DNA of 64,000 nt, taken from NCBI RefSeq assembly GCF_003143775.1, contig NZ_QFRJ01000001.1, forward strand, positions 310,001-374,000, in the 5' to 3' direction. The translations under genes were made by a program, and so were the position numbers. Shown here piece by piece: positions 34,285-44,463 of the stretch. This DNA is from Brumimicrobium oceani. GTDB lineage: Bacteria; Bacteroidota; Bacteroidia; Flavobacteriales_D; Crocinitomicaceae. The notes under the pieces were generated by a model. It saw only the letters and a program-made list of their open reading frames with translations. It had not been told where the DNA came from and did no database searches. Each line of letters opens with the position of its first letter. The stretch's first letter is position 1.

Positions 34285-34887
34285 CTACCATTTGCTTTCA
34301 TCAAAACCGCCCAAAACTGTTTGGAAAATCAACTGAAGATCCAGTTTTAAACTGTGGCGTTCTAAATAAAGTAAGTTGATTCTGATTTTATCAGGATAAA
34401 TCACATGGTCATTATAGTGAAAAGGGTCGTCCTGTTCTGCCAATAGTTCTTCTTCGTTTTTATATTTTAAACTTGCAGGACCTGTAATTCCGGGTTTTAA
34501 TTTTAAAATATCTCTGTCTCTTCCTGTCAGTAAATCTGCATAACCAGGAACATCAGGTCTGGGACCTACAAAGCTCATGTCACCGATTAATACATTCCAC
34601 AATCCAGGGAGTTCATCAATTTTATAAGCACGTAGTTTCTCTCCCAAAGGTGTAATTCTGCTTTCTCCTTTCACCGAAATACTAGATCCGCTGTGAGAAA
34701 CAGACATGGAACGGAATTTAATCATCGTGAATAATTTTCCATGTTGCCCCACACGTTTTTGTTTGAAAAAAGCTGGACCACCGGGCATTTTTATCTTGAT
34801 GAGCATTGCAACGATTAATAAAAGTGGCCAAATCAGCAAAAGTCCGAACAAGGCCAGGAAGAAATCCATTATGCGTTTGAGTATCAT
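34285..34887 (-). CDS. Initiating sugar transferase (PglC/WcaJ-type phosphoglycosyl transferase)
   Basis: Transfers a sugar phosphate from a UDP-sugar to undecaprenyl phosphate to start glycan assembly. One N-terminal membrane helix (FFLALFGLLLIWPLLLIVAM) precedes the catalytic region: FKQKRVGQHGKLFTMIKFRSM, KIDELPGLWNVLIGDMSFVG with the Asp-Glu pair, and GPRPDVPGYA. At 200 residues it is the minimal monotopic PglC form. It overlaps the upstream glycosyltransferase gene by four bases. Confidence 0.93.
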   Translation of the reverse strand: MILKRIMDFFLALFGLLLIWPLLLIVAMLIKIKMPGGPAFFKQKRVGQHGKLFTMIKFRSMSVSHSGSSISVKGESRITPLGEKLRAYKIDELPGLWNVLIGDMSFVGPRPDVPGYADLLTGRDRDILKLKPGITGPASLKYKNEEELLAEQDDPFHYNDHVIYPDKIRINLLYLERHSLKLDLQLIFQTVLGGFDESKW

Positions 34888-35891
34888 TTCTTTTTTGTTA
34901 TTAATTGAGTTAACCCGACCAAAGATCCTGTACCATAAGAAAGGTGCAGCGTAAAAAAGGCTAAAAACAGGGAAGTGAAATCAAGTTTGTTTTTCGCTGA
35001 TATTTTCGCACTAATACTGCTGATTAAAAAAGAGTATGCCAATAGTGAAACAACAGAAAGCCAAATAAATGGTAACCAGAAAAGACTAAAAATAATTGGA
35101 ATAAGCATAGACATGACAAATATAAATGGGATAAAATGTCGAATAGATAGAGAGTCTAAATTCCTCGTATATTTCATCATTAAAATATTCCACTTTCCAT
35201 TTTGGAAGTTATTTTTGGCTAAATCAGTAAAATTTTCACGGGCGTAGTAGGTACAAAAAGTATCAGGAACCAAATATATTGTTCCGCCATTTCTTAGAAT
35301 TCGTTTGTTCAGTTCTATGTCTTGATTTCTTGTCAGTTTGGGATTATACAATCCATATTCTTCAAAAACCTCTTTTTTATAACAACCAAAAGGAACAGTA
35401 TCGGCAACGGTGATTTTATCAATTCCAATACGAAATAATGAATTTCCTACACCAAACTTATTACTCAAAACTTCTCGAATCGCTAAACTTTTTGGTGTTT
35501 TATTAATGACATCTGTTTTGCAAACCGCTCCAACATTCGTAGCATCCAACTCAATTAATGCCTTGCTCAATACAGAAACATAATTGGATTCGAAATGAGC
35601 ATGTGCATCAATTCTCATGATAATATCACCTTTTGCAGCCTTAATTCCATAATTCATGGCATAAGGAACCGTCTTTTCAGGATTGTCAATAAGATGAATA
35701 AATGGATGTGTTTTTTGATAAGTTTTTATAATCTCACGCGTTTTATCGGTGCTTCGACCATCAACAAAAAGCAATTCAATAGCTGTTAGCTCAATATCCT
35801 GAGCAATCATAGAAAGAATACAGTTAGCAATGTACTTTTCTTCGTTATAAGTTGGACAAATTATTGAGATTTTAGGCATTTCTATAGACAC
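34884..35891 (-). CDS. Family 2 glycosyltransferase with C-terminal membrane segments (ExoA-like)
   Basis: GT-A fold: SIICPTYNEEKYIANCI at the N-terminus, FVDGRSTDKT, and MRIDAHAHFE in place of the usual DxD, as in ExoA-type enzymes. The acceptor region follows with RNQDIELNKR. Two or three hydrophobic segments close the protein (IPFIFVMSMLIPIIFSLFWL and after), placing it at the inner membrane. The donor and linkage cannot be read from sequence. Confidence 0.88.
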   Translation of the reverse strand: MSIEMPKISIICPTYNEEKYIANCILSMIAQDIELTAIELLFVDGRSTDKTREIIKTYQKTHPFIHLIDNPEKTVPYAMNYGIKAAKGDIIMRIDAHAHFESNYVSVLSKALIELDATNVGAVCKTDVINKTPKSLAIREVLSNKFGVGNSLFRIGIDKITVADTVPFGCYKKEVFEEYGLYNPKLTRNQDIELNKRILRNGGTIYLVPDTFCTYYARENFTDLAKNNFQNGKWNILMMKYTRNLDSLSIRHFIPFIFVMSMLIPIIFSLFWLPFIWLSVVSLLAYSFLISSISAKISAKNKLDFTSLFLAFFTLHLSYGTGSLVGLTQLITKKK

Positions 35892-35972
35892 TTTTTGCGA
35901 TTATTCTCCGGTTTTCTAGCATATAAATGTACCATTCTATTTTGAATTTTAATATTTCAAATTACATTGAAG

Positions 35973-37016
35973 TTACGAAGGTAAATCTATTTTTGATTTT
36001 AAAACTTTCCATGCCTCTCCAGCACTAAATTTATGTACAAGATTTTGAGTTCCTTCTTTGAGTTTCAATAGCTCGTTTTTATCTTGAACTAATTTAATTG
36101 TTTCGTTGATAAATTCATTTGAATCATTGAAAGTTACGATTTTACCTGATTTATTGTTTTCAATAAATTCATTAGCATATTTCCATTTGGTAGCAATAAC
36201 AGGAACCTTGGAAATGTATGCATCTAAAATAGTCCCTGGAAAGCCTTCTGTATAAAACTGCGTTGGAAAAAGAAGTAAATCGTAATTTTGAAGTGTGTTA
36301 TAAATATCTTCAGCTTGAAGAACACCATGATACTTTACAATCTGTGACTCAGAAAGTAGTGCATTGAACTCTTCTTCAAAAGGTAAATAAATCGGACCAT
36401 AAACGTCTATCGTAAGCTTTGCTATTCCTTGTTTTTGAATTTCGTTCTCCAGTTCAAAGAGTGTTTTCACTCCTTTCAAAGGATGAATTCGCGCCATGAA
36501 AACTAATTTTATTTCACCAGATTTTTTTATTTCTGAAGGTTGAAAATCAGTAATTCTAAAATTATGAAGCTGATAAACTCTTTTTAGGCCAAATTTAGTT
36601 TTTAGCGTAGTGGATAATTCATCAAGTTCTGGATAAACAGCATCAATTTTTGAAAGCATCCAACGGTGTAAAGGTTTTCCATTTAGAAACTCCGTAAGCC
36701 ATCCGCCAATTACTATGTAGTGAAGTTTTACATTGAATATCTTACTCAATATAAAGATAAACGGGAAAATGAATCTTAAGTTATTCTGTGCAGGCAAGTA
36801 ATAAACAATGTCAGACTGTATTACACTTTGGAAAACTTTAAATATCCTCCACTTACTTCTCTGGAAACTCTGCGTATCAAAATAGTTAACTTGTTTGAAT
36901 TCAGTAGGTTCTTTCGTTTTAAGTAAGTCAAGAATATTTCTCGTTTTAACGGTTTGACCATCGAGGTGATTGTTTTCAAAACCGAAATATCCTAAAACCA
37001 GTGCTTTATTGATCAT
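35973..37016 (-). CDS. Family 4 glycosyltransferase (347 residues)
   Basis: GT-B fold. The N-terminal half opens with LVLGYFGFENNHLDGQTVKT. The nucleotide-sugar domain has LVFMARIHPLKGVKTLFEL, YHGVLQAEDIYNTLQNYDLL and TEGFPGTILDAY, where aspartate replaces the second glutamate of the EX7E motif. It is cytosolic and acts on the lipid-linked intermediate. Sugar specificity is unknown. It lies within a ten-gene leftward cluster. Confidence 0.87.
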   Translation of the reverse strand: MINKALVLGYFGFENNHLDGQTVKTRNILDLLKTKEPTEFKQVNYFDTQSFQRSKWRIFKVFQSVIQSDIVYYLPAQNNLRFIFPFIFILSKIFNVKLHYIVIGGWLTEFLNGKPLHRWMLSKIDAVYPELDELSTTLKTKFGLKRVYQLHNFRITDFQPSEIKKSGEIKLVFMARIHPLKGVKTLFELENEIQKQGIAKLTIDVYGPIYLPFEEEFNALLSESQIVKYHGVLQAEDIYNTLQNYDLLLFPTQFYTEGFPGTILDAYISKVPVIATKWKYANEFIENNKSGKIVTFNDSNEFINETIKLVQDKNELLKLKEGTQNLVHKFSAGEAWKVLKSKIDLPS

Positions 37017-37073
37017 TTTAAAAAATTGTTTTGACTTCTTGTTTCACTATATAATTGTCTGAATTTAGGCTTT

Positions 37074-38180
37074 TTATGAACATTTGCTTTCGTATAGTTT
37101 TGTGTGTTCAACCGCACATTGCTCAATAGAAAACTTACTAATGAATTCAGTAAACGCGTTTTCTTCGATTTTTCTTTTTGAATCAACTGACAATTCTAAT
37201 GCTTCAATTATTTTGAGTTTTAGATTTTCTTTATCAAAATCTGTGGTGATTAGTCCATTAAATCCATCTTTAATCATGCTTTTTACTCCGCCTGCAGGAG
37301 TTGAAATGGCCAAACAATGAGTTGCAAAAGCTTCAATTAATGAAATGGGCATGCCTTCCCAAAGCGAGCTTAAACAAAAGAAATCTGCGGCAAACATATA
37401 ATCTGTGGGGTTGTTCACCATTCCCAAAAAGTGGATGTGCTCCAAGTTTGCCAATTTTGTCATACGGTCATAATCTTTACCACTCGCTGGATTTCCAAGA
37501 ACAATTAATTTGACTTTCGTTCCATTTTCATTGATCTCATTGATTGCTTCGATGAGCATCTTTTGATTTTTAGCTTCTTTAAAACTGCCAATATTTATAA
37601 TTACAGGGATATTGTCTTTTGTCTCTATTTTTTTAACTAATTCATTAACCTCTGGGAATAAATTGCTTCTTTTGGGCTCAACTCTTCCGTTATAAATTAA
37701 ATGAACTTTACTTCCATAGAGCATTAGGCTTTCCTGATGCACTTCGTCTGAAATACTAATTGGATTAACGATGCCGGATTTAAAGATTAGTTTTTTGATG
37801 GATAAATCCACTTTATTGATCGCCTCATTTACAGGCATACTGTGTAAAGTATGGAAGTATTTAGTCTTTCTGGAAATAAAATAGGATAAAAAGCAATAGT
37901 TAAAAGCATTTAGATGTGTGTGAACAATATCTGGCTTTAGTTTTTTTAGAAATTTATGAACTCTAAATATCAATGAAAAATCAAATCCTGGCTTCTTTTG
38001 AATGGTAACTATTTTGACTCCTTCGTTTATTTCAGATTCCAATATATTCTGATCTGCATCATCAAAAAATCGAATGATCGTTACCTTGTGACCGTCTAAA
38101 TACAGTCTATTGGAAAGATCAATGGCAAATCTCTCTGCACCTCCAGTGGCGAAGTTTCTAATAATTTGAACAATTTCCAT
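37074..38180 (-). CDS. Family 4 glycosyltransferase (368 residues)
   Basis: GT-B fold with a canonical start IIRNFATGGAERFAIDLSNRL, a donor domain with IINIGSFKEAKNQKMLIEAI and HFLGMVNNPTDYMFAADFFC, and the EX7E motif in WEGMPISLIEAFATHC. A full-length retaining glycosyltransferase of the surface polysaccharide pathway. A 57-base gap separates it from the next glycosyltransferase gene. Donor and acceptor unknown. Confidence 0.9.
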   Translation of the reverse strand: MEIVQIIRNFATGGAERFAIDLSNRLYLDGHKVTIIRFFDDADQNILESEINEGVKIVTIQKKPGFDFSLIFRVHKFLKKLKPDIVHTHLNAFNYCFLSYFISRKTKYFHTLHSMPVNEAINKVDLSIKKLIFKSGIVNPISISDEVHQESLMLYGSKVHLIYNGRVEPKRSNLFPEVNELVKKIETKDNIPVIINIGSFKEAKNQKMLIEAINEINENGTKVKLIVLGNPASGKDYDRMTKLANLEHIHFLGMVNNPTDYMFAADFFCLSSLWEGMPISLIEAFATHCLAISTPAGGVKSMIKDGFNGLITTDFDKENLKLKIIEALELSVDSKRKIEENAFTEFISKFSIEQCAVEHTKLYESKCS

Positions 38181-38217
38181 TTTATATTATTACAAGTACA
38201 TCAATTTGTGTTGGCGC

Positions 38218-39216
38218 TTAGTTGAACAAGTTATTTGCGTAGGGTAAAATATCACCAGCACCAAAGGTTTTAAAGAAAATGGTGAAAGCATAGATAACTA
38301 CTGCGGAAATTAGCAAAGCGTTATCGCCTTTTCGAGTTGTATATAGAAATAATGGGAGGTAGAGCACTTGAATAACTGCAAAATACATCATTAATCTACT
38401 TCCCATCGGAATTCTGACCAGCATATTAGAAAAAACAATGTAGAGAAAGAAGATTTTAAAGAAGGTTTCTCTTTTATCCGAAAAATAAAGAATAAACAGA
38501 AAAAAACCATTGAGCAATAGGAGGTACAAGGCATTCCCAGAAACATTCCCCAACTCTAATCTAGATAGATAACGAGAGTAGGAGGTAAGTTCGATTAAAT
38601 TATAAAGTAAATCTGTCCCAAATAATCCGATTAAAGCCGAAACTACAATAGCGGAAACATACAAGACTATCTTATCAGGAATTAGATTGACAAAGACTAA
38701 GGGCAAAACAATCAATGCGGATGCGTGAAAAGAAGAGGCGAGTAATACAAAAGCTATAAAGGCTAACTTTATATTGTTTTTTAGAAAGTGAAAGCCCAAT
38801 AAAACAAAGCTAATGGCCAAAATTTGTCGGGAAATATTGAACGAATAAAAGTAAAAGTACAGCGTGATGTAGAAAAATAGTGATAGCGCTGGATTGACAG
38901 AAGACTTTTTACATACATAATATACGGGAAGCATGGTGAGCAGAGTGACCAGTAATAAAAGCGTTTCAAAGCTACCATTAAACAGAATGACTAAATTGTT
39001 GATTGCTAACCAACCAGCCTCAACTGGCAAATATTCTCCACTTTGAATTACATCAAAATACATTTTATAATTAATGGTGTCGGTTCCAACTTCTATTGCT
39101 CGAAATCCGACAATAAAAACCAGAATAGCCACCAAGAAATGCAAAATTATTTCTCCATTCTTTTTTATCGCAGAGGACAACAAGACAAAGAGAGCAAAGA
39201 TAAAGTAGAAAGTCAT
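38218..39216 (-). CDS. EpsG-family polysaccharide polymerase (Wzy-like)
   Basis: Integral membrane protein with about ten hydrophobic segments over 332 residues. The EpsG signature FIVGFRAIEVGTDTINYKMY lies between the first helices, and RQILAISFVLLGFHFLKN with SSFHASALIVLPL recalls Wzy-type polymerases. It most likely polymerises repeat units after flipping, given the Wzx-like flippase and Wzz-like protein in the same locus. Confidence 0.85.
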   Translation of the reverse strand: MTFYFIFALFVLLSSAIKKNGEIILHFLVAILVFIVGFRAIEVGTDTINYKMYFDVIQSGEYLPVEAGWLAINNLVILFNGSFETLLLLVTLLTMLPVYYVCKKSSVNPALSLFFYITLYFYFYSFNISRQILAISFVLLGFHFLKNNIKLAFIAFVLLASSFHASALIVLPLVFVNLIPDKIVLYVSAIVVSALIGLFGTDLLYNLIELTSYSRYLSRLELGNVSGNALYLLLLNGFFLFILYFSDKRETFFKIFFLYIVFSNMLVRIPMGSRLMMYFAVIQVLYLPLFLYTTRKGDNALLISAVVIYAFTIFFKTFGAGDILPYANNLFN

Positions 39217-39323
39217 TAAATTTTTTTAAACAAGTTCTATCAATTTTTCAGGAAACCACAAGGCGATAGTTGATCACTTTTGCAGGTTTTATATAGAACT
39301 TTTGTAATGTTATAATTAGTGTT

Positions 39324-40247
39324 TTATACGGACCAAGCAACAAAGAAAAGCTTTTTGATTACTTTCTTCACTAAAATGGGAAGATTAATTGTGTTTTTAA
39401 ATAAAAAAGTCTCCAAACGATTGAAGTTTCTATTAAAATCAGCAGACCATTTATTATTAACGCACCAAAAATTCAGAATATCTTTCTTGTTAATTTTATT
39501 CAGAACTTGGTAAAATGCTTTTTGTCTTTCTGAATTTAAAGATTTGAGTTGCTTTTCTAGTCTATCTTCCATGTTTATATTCTTACGAATATCATTAAAA
39601 CTATTGTCGGAATTTGTAGTTAAAGATTGTCCTGTGGAATCGATAACATACTCCGATAAAATTTTGGAACTATAGAATGGAGATGGGAATTTGAAAGCTA
39701 ATTTATACCAAAGTTCTCTATCTTCAGAGGTATTGTATCCCACCCTAAAAGTCATGTCTTCACCCGAGAAGCAGCTTTTGTGAACGGTAACAGCACTTGT
39801 TTGAATTTTCAGATTATTTTTCAAATCGAATAGCACATCCTTTAAAATATCTTGTTGCTCATAGGAGTTTGGCGTTCTATTTTCTTGATTTCTTACGGTA
39901 TCAAAAGCATGAATAAGCCATTTTACCTGAGGATGTTTTTTTATTGCTTCATTTAATACCATTAACTTTTCTGGCAGCCAAATATCATCGCCGTCTAGGA
40001 AAGCAATCCAATCATTTTTGGCTTGGGCAATTCCCTTATTTCTAGCTGCAGAAACTCCTTGGTTTTCTTGGTTTATTAATCGAATCCGAGGATCTTTAAT
40101 TCCTTCTACAACTTCAACGCTTTTGTCTGTAGATCCATCATTAACAATTACAATTTCAAAATCATCAAATGTTTGGTTTAATACGGATTGAATCGTAGCA
40201 GTTATGCTGGCTTCTTTGTTGTAAAGAGGAATGACTACTGAGAACAT
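39324..40247 (-). CDS. Family 2 glycosyltransferase (307 residues)
   Basis: GT-A fold: FSVVIPLYNKEASITATIQS, IVIVNDGSTDKSVEVV, and the metal-binding DxD in WIAFLDGDDIWLPEK. NTSEDRELWYKLAF contains the probable catalytic acidic residue. It has a basic tail without membrane segments. Its start is two bases from the end of the pyruvyl transferase gene, so they are co-transcribed. Specificity unknown. Confidence 0.9.
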   Translation of the reverse strand: MFSVVIPLYNKEASITATIQSVLNQTFDDFEIVIVNDGSTDKSVEVVEGIKDPRIRLINQENQGVSAARNKGIAQAKNDWIAFLDGDDIWLPEKLMVLNEAIKKHPQVKWLIHAFDTVRNQENRTPNSYEQQDILKDVLFDLKNNLKIQTSAVTVHKSCFSGEDMTFRVGYNTSEDRELWYKLAFKFPSPFYSSKILSEYVIDSTGQSLTTNSDNSFNDIRKNINMEDRLEKQLKSLNSERQKAFYQVLNKINKKDILNFWCVNNKWSADFNRNFNRLETFLFKNTINLPILVKKVIKKLFFVAWSV

Positions 40248-40249
40248 GA

Positions 40250-41365
40250 TTATAAATTTATTTCAGTAAAGTTTAAAAGCGCTTGCTCTTTCATTTCGGA
40301 AATTCTACTGGGAACAACATAAGCCGCTTGATCATTGATTATTTCTAATATTTTGTTTGTTTTATCTTTCGTATCATATTCAGAATCATAAAGTCTGTAA
40401 TCTTCATTATATCCAATGTTGAATAAAAAATCTGTACATTTTCTATGGTATTCATTGAGCATAAAAGGAGTGTTTGAAAAACAAGCAAACACAGCAGCAT
40501 GGAGCCGTGTAGAAATCATGAAATCACAATTTGAAATAGATTTCCAGATGTTCTGGGTGTCTTTCGAATATTCAATAATTTCATAGCTTTTGGGATTAAC
40601 TTTCTTAATTGTTTCTAAAGTAAGCTGATAATCTCCGATTTTGTGATGCCCGTTAATAATATAAAACTTGAAATGAACTGGCTGCGTTTCATCTATTGAC
40701 TTTAACAATTCATTCGTTTTATTATTTCGTTTTATTTCATTTTTTATGTTCAAATCACCTTGTATTGATTCATGCGGGCAAACACTAACACCAATAGTTT
40801 TTACTTTGTTTTTTAGCTTAAATTCGGGAGAAAAGTTGTAAATGTTAGGTAATAATGCAGCTAAATCAAAGGCGTTAACTGGTTTGTATGGCAAACTTAA
40901 GCTTGAAACATAATCAAAGGAGGCTTTATCACGAACAGCTAAAAAGTCGATATTTTTTAAATAATCTTCGACATGCTTTTCATCTTCAATAGTTTTGAAA
41001 GGACCTATTGAAACACCAATTCCTCCAATTTTTAAGTTCTTTTTACTTAGTTTTCTTTGAATTGCTTTGTGTTTAACATTGCTTCTATCTAGTTTGTTGT
41101 GAATGGTAGAACCCCCTCCAGAAATTAAGTAATCACAATTTCTAACTAAAATACTGTCTTGTAAACGATATGTTTTAGGAATTGTTAGAGGGTATCCTTT
41201 TGAGGGAGTTAGGGTCGTTGGTAAATTGTCATCAACAGCCAAAAATCTATTGTTTTTTTTGTTCCACAACTTGTCTGCACCCCAAGAAGCAACCTCAACA
41301 AAGGCATCGTCTCCTGTGTTGCTGTTACCATAAAACCCTGTAAATAGTATATCTGTTTTAAACAC
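40250..41365 (-). CDS. Polysaccharide pyruvyl transferase family protein (CsaB-like)
   Basis: Likely transfers pyruvate from phosphoenolpyruvate to a sugar, forming a ketal that adds negative charge to the glycan. The family start is ILFTGFYGNSNTGDDAFVE; the C-terminal domain has NCDFMISTRLHAAVFACFSN and a short FMLNEYHRKCTDFL, both conserved in CsaB/WcaK proteins. At 371 residues it is full length. Tight spacing to the flippase gene upstream (four bases) and the glycosyltransferase downstream. Confidence 0.88.
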   Translation of the reverse strand: MFKTDILFTGFYGNSNTGDDAFVEVASWGADKLWNKKNNRFLAVDDNLPTTLTPSKGYPLTIPKTYRLQDSILVRNCDYLISGGGSTIHNKLDRSNVKHKAIQRKLSKKNLKIGGIGVSIGPFKTIEDEKHVEDYLKNIDFLAVRDKASFDYVSSLSLPYKPVNAFDLAALLPNIYNFSPEFKLKNKVKTIGVSVCPHESIQGDLNIKNEIKRNNKTNELLKSIDETQPVHFKFYIINGHHKIGDYQLTLETIKKVNPKSYEIIEYSKDTQNIWKSISNCDFMISTRLHAAVFACFSNTPFMLNEYHRKCTDFLFNIGYNEDYRLYDSEYDTKDKTNKILEIINDQAAYVVPSRISEMKEQALLNFTEINL

Positions 41366-41369
41366 TTTA

Positions 41370-42800
41370 TTATCGAATTAAATTTTTGATAAGATAAATT
41401 ATTTTTTTGTTGAACATAAACATAGCACCTAAATAAAGAGCAGAATATGCAAGTCCAATTAGTAAAATCATGAGGAAATTACTTTCAACTATATTTCCCA
41501 GGTAATGATGTAGAAAATAGCAAATTATACCCGCAAACACGCCGATAAGCAAAACACTTGAAGCATCATTGATCTGTTCTTTAATCGAATAGTTAATTAA
41601 TCTACCACTAAAAAACATATTAATCGCAGTAAAGAAATAGGATATCACTGTTAAAGAAACAACAAGCGCCATAATTCCGAATGGTAAAGCAACGGCAATA
41701 ACGATAATACCAATTATTTTTTTAACCACCTCAAGCCGCAAAAACAAATCACTTCTCCCTTTCACTTTTAATAAATTCAAGTTATAGGCTCCAATGGGTC
41801 TAACGATAGATGCAAAAGCCAAAATCTGGAAATAAGGAACTGCAGGTAACCATTTTTCACCAAATACAAATACAAAGAATTCTGTTCCAACAAGGATTAA
41901 AACGAGCATTATAGGAGTAACAACAAACAATGCCAATTGCATAGTAGAACGATATGCCGATTTCAATTGAATATCACTTGTGATATTGGAGAATAAGGGG
42001 TAAGTCACTTTCCCCATTACCGTGGAAATTTGTTCTACGGGGAAAAGCCGCATGGTTTCCGCTTGGTTAAAAAAACCAACCGATGCTGGAGAGAAGAATT
42101 TACCAATAACTATTCTATACGCATTATTATAAATGGTGTCCAACAATCCCGATAAAGTTAATTTGTACCCAAAATTTAAATGATATTTAAACCGACGTTT
42201 ATTAAACACGAAGGAAGGTCGCCATTTAATAAAAATCCAATTTTGAATGGTGAAAATGATGGCTTGACTTAAGCTCAGCCAAACTAAACTCCAGACTCCA
42301 AATCCCGTGAAGGCCATGCTTACTCCAACAATTCCTCCAACAATCGTAGATGGCACTTGCAACTTCATTTGAGTTTTGAAGTTCATTTCCTTGGTCAATT
42401 TTGCTGTGTGCACGGCTACAAAAGATCGAATTACGAATGTAAGGGCATAGACACGAAGAATGTTTTTAAGAATTTCTTGATCATAAAAAGAAGCTATTGC
42501 CGGGGCAGCAAGAAAAATGATCGCATAAATTCCCACACTGACCATCAAGTTAGTGAGGAATACGGTAGAGTAATCTAATTGATCTGGGTTTTTAGTCCGA
42601 ATCAATGAGCTGGTCATTCCTCCATCCATTAGTGTTTGACCGATAGATACGAAGACTGTAAGCATGGCAACGAGACCAAAAACCTCTGGCATTAAAAGAC
42701 GAGCAAGTATTATTTGCACGCCAAAATTAATAATCTGCATGCTAAACTGTTGGGTAAAGGTCCAGATTACCCCGCTTACTGCTTGTTTTTTTAAACTCAT
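41370..42800 (-). CDS. Wzx-like polysaccharide flippase (MOP superfamily)
   Basis: Membrane protein of 476 residues with about 12-14 helices. The opening KKQAVSGVIWTFTQQFSMQI and the segment EVFGLVAMLTVFVSIGQTLM are typical of WzxC-type lipid-linked oligosaccharide flippases. FFNQAETMRLFPVEQISTVM is the central conserved loop. It should move the undecaprenyl-linked repeat unit to the periplasm. It is the first gene of the long leftward cluster. Confidence 0.92.
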   Translation of the reverse strand: MSLKKQAVSGVIWTFTQQFSMQIINFGVQIILARLLMPEVFGLVAMLTVFVSIGQTLMDGGMTSSLIRTKNPDQLDYSTVFLTNLMVSVGIYAIIFLAAPAIASFYDQEILKNILRVYALTFVIRSFVAVHTAKLTKEMNFKTQMKLQVPSTIVGGIVGVSMAFTGFGVWSLVWLSLSQAIIFTIQNWIFIKWRPSFVFNKRRFKYHLNFGYKLTLSGLLDTIYNNAYRIVIGKFFSPASVGFFNQAETMRLFPVEQISTVMGKVTYPLFSNITSDIQLKSAYRSTMQLALFVVTPIMLVLILVGTEFFVFVFGEKWLPAVPYFQILAFASIVRPIGAYNLNLLKVKGRSDLFLRLEVVKKIIGIIVIAVALPFGIMALVVSLTVISYFFTAINMFFSGRLINYSIKEQINDASSVLLIGVFAGIICYFLHHYLGNIVESNFLMILLIGLAYSALYLGAMFMFNKKIIYLIKNLIR

Positions 42801-43269
42801 TTACTAATTACTGCTATTGTACCCTTAAATTATAAATGTGTTCTGCATTTTTTTGTTGAAGAGACTTGTTATGATCAGCAAAAAAAGAAGTTTTAAACAT
42901 TACTAATTTGGTCTTGCTTAAGCTGGTATTCATTCGGGTTAATACGGCTTCGCCCTTGTTAGTCCCATCAAATTAATGCGATTAACTTATCTTGAAGCCA
43001 AAGAAAATGAATACGTGCGAATATAAATAAATTAGTGACAGTATCCATTATATGTATTGGAGCAATTTGGCATTTTTAGAGGAGTTTTTAGCCCTTGAAA
43101 TGGCTTCAAATAGGATAGAAATATATCCTGATAACCCAAGTTTAAAAATGTTTTTAGGATTTTTAAATCGCTAGAAATGTGCTCGTTCTTAATAGTGATT
43201 TAAAACTGAAAAGTAGAAAACCTTATAAATATTGATTATTATTGCACTACTAACGTCAATTTTGTTTAA
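42801..43269. other. Intergenic stretch between divergent flippase and Wzz-like genes
   Basis: About 470 AT-rich bases that must hold the promoters of the leftward polysaccharide cluster and of the rightward Wzz-like gene. I see no clear gene, JUMPstart element or strong hairpin. CAATTTTG at 43253-43260 is a one-mismatch -7 box for the rightward gene. Confidence 0.4.
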
Positions 43270-44280
43270 ATGAAAATCAATTCCAAAACATTCAACGCTA
43301 AAAACGAATTTGACTTATTCTACACTATAGTTAAAAACTGGAAACCAATTTTGATTTTTAGTTTAGCCTTTTCTTTAGTTGGGATTGGCTACGTTTTCAT
43401 CATTCCAAAAACCTATACTTCCTCAACAGCATTTTCAATTTCTTTGGATAAAACAATTGAGACAGCCTATGGAAATTATCCTTTAAAAACTCAAAACCCT
43501 TCTCACTACTTATCCTTATTTGATTCAAGGGGTTTTAAAGATGATGTATCCAAAAGTTTTAAAAAATCAGAACTTGGAGAATTTCGCTTTAAAATTATTA
43601 AGGAAAGATTGGATTTACCTCCAAACAGAAAACACCTCATATTTCCTAGCAAGTTTAAACTGCGGGTAATTGGAACAAATAAAACACAATTAAATAGTAT
43701 TAGCGATACGGCTATTTCTTCCTTTTTAGCGATTACCGACAAGAAGCTAGGAGAAGACATGTATCACTACTATTTTTCGACTTTACAGCAGGAGGTGGAG
43801 AAGCTCCAGTTTAATATTCAAACCAAAAATAGCTTTATTGAAAGTTTAAATATCGACACTTCTAATAGAGGAGAATTGAGTTCTGAAAGCTTAACTAGCT
43901 TAGATTCTTTGAAAACTAGATTACTGGATGGTGCTCAAATGAACAATAATACGTTATTGATTTCCTCAATGTTATTAAATGAAGGGAAAGGAGCAAAGAA
44001 TTATTTGGATGCTGTGTTAACAGTGGAGCAGGTAGAATTAAAAAAACTACAAAATGAATTGAAGAATAAAAAACTTCTTCTCGATAAGCTAAATGATCAA
44101 GAAAAAAAACTGCATGGTGTCTTTGACAAACCTTTTAGTAACAGTTTTATTTCGCTTTCAGTTGCTGAATTACAGGAAGACAAATGGCTTTCTAATAGTA
44201 TCAAACAGATTCTAATATTCTTTTTGGCTGGTTTCTTTATCGGAAGTGTGGTTGTTTCCTTTAGAATTTACTACAAGTAA
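43270..44280 (+). CDS. Wzz/chain-length-determinant-like inner membrane protein
   Basis: 336 residues with two terminal membrane helices (WKPILIFSLAFSLVGIGYVF, about 24-43; ILIFFLAGFFIGSVVVSF near the C-terminus) enclosing a periplasmic helical domain, the Wzz topology. The extended coiled-coil part runs from about residue 165 to 290. There is no cytosolic tyrosine-kinase domain. It probably sets polymer length with the EpsG-type polymerase. It is transcribed opposite to the rest of the locus. Confidence 0.78.
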   Translation: MKINSKTFNAKNEFDLFYTIVKNWKPILIFSLAFSLVGIGYVFIIPKTYTSSTAFSISLDKTIETAYGNYPLKTQNPSHYLSLFDSRGFKDDVSKSFKKSELGEFRFKIIKERLDLPPNRKHLIFPSKFKLRVIGTNKTQLNSISDTAISSFLAITDKKLGEDMYHYYFSTLQQEVEKLQFNIQTKNSFIESLNIDTSNRGELSSESLTSLDSLKTRLLDGAQMNNNTLLISSMLLNEGKGAKNYLDAVLTVEQVELKKLQNELKNKKLLLDKLNDQEKKLHGVFDKPFSNSFISLSVAELQEDKWLSNSIKQILIFFLAGFFIGSVVVSFRIYYK

Positions 44281-44463
44281 GCTTAGACACGCTATTGTGT
44301 TTCTTCTTAAACATCACCGTTTTTTCGTGAGAAAGCTTTCTAGCTCATGGGAGTGAAAAGCTGTTAACAGTAATTATGGAAACCCTGTTAAAACAATTCT
44401 ATCTCCAATAATTTCAGCGATTTAAACCAATGATTAAAGTTTTTAATCACACGAGAACATCCA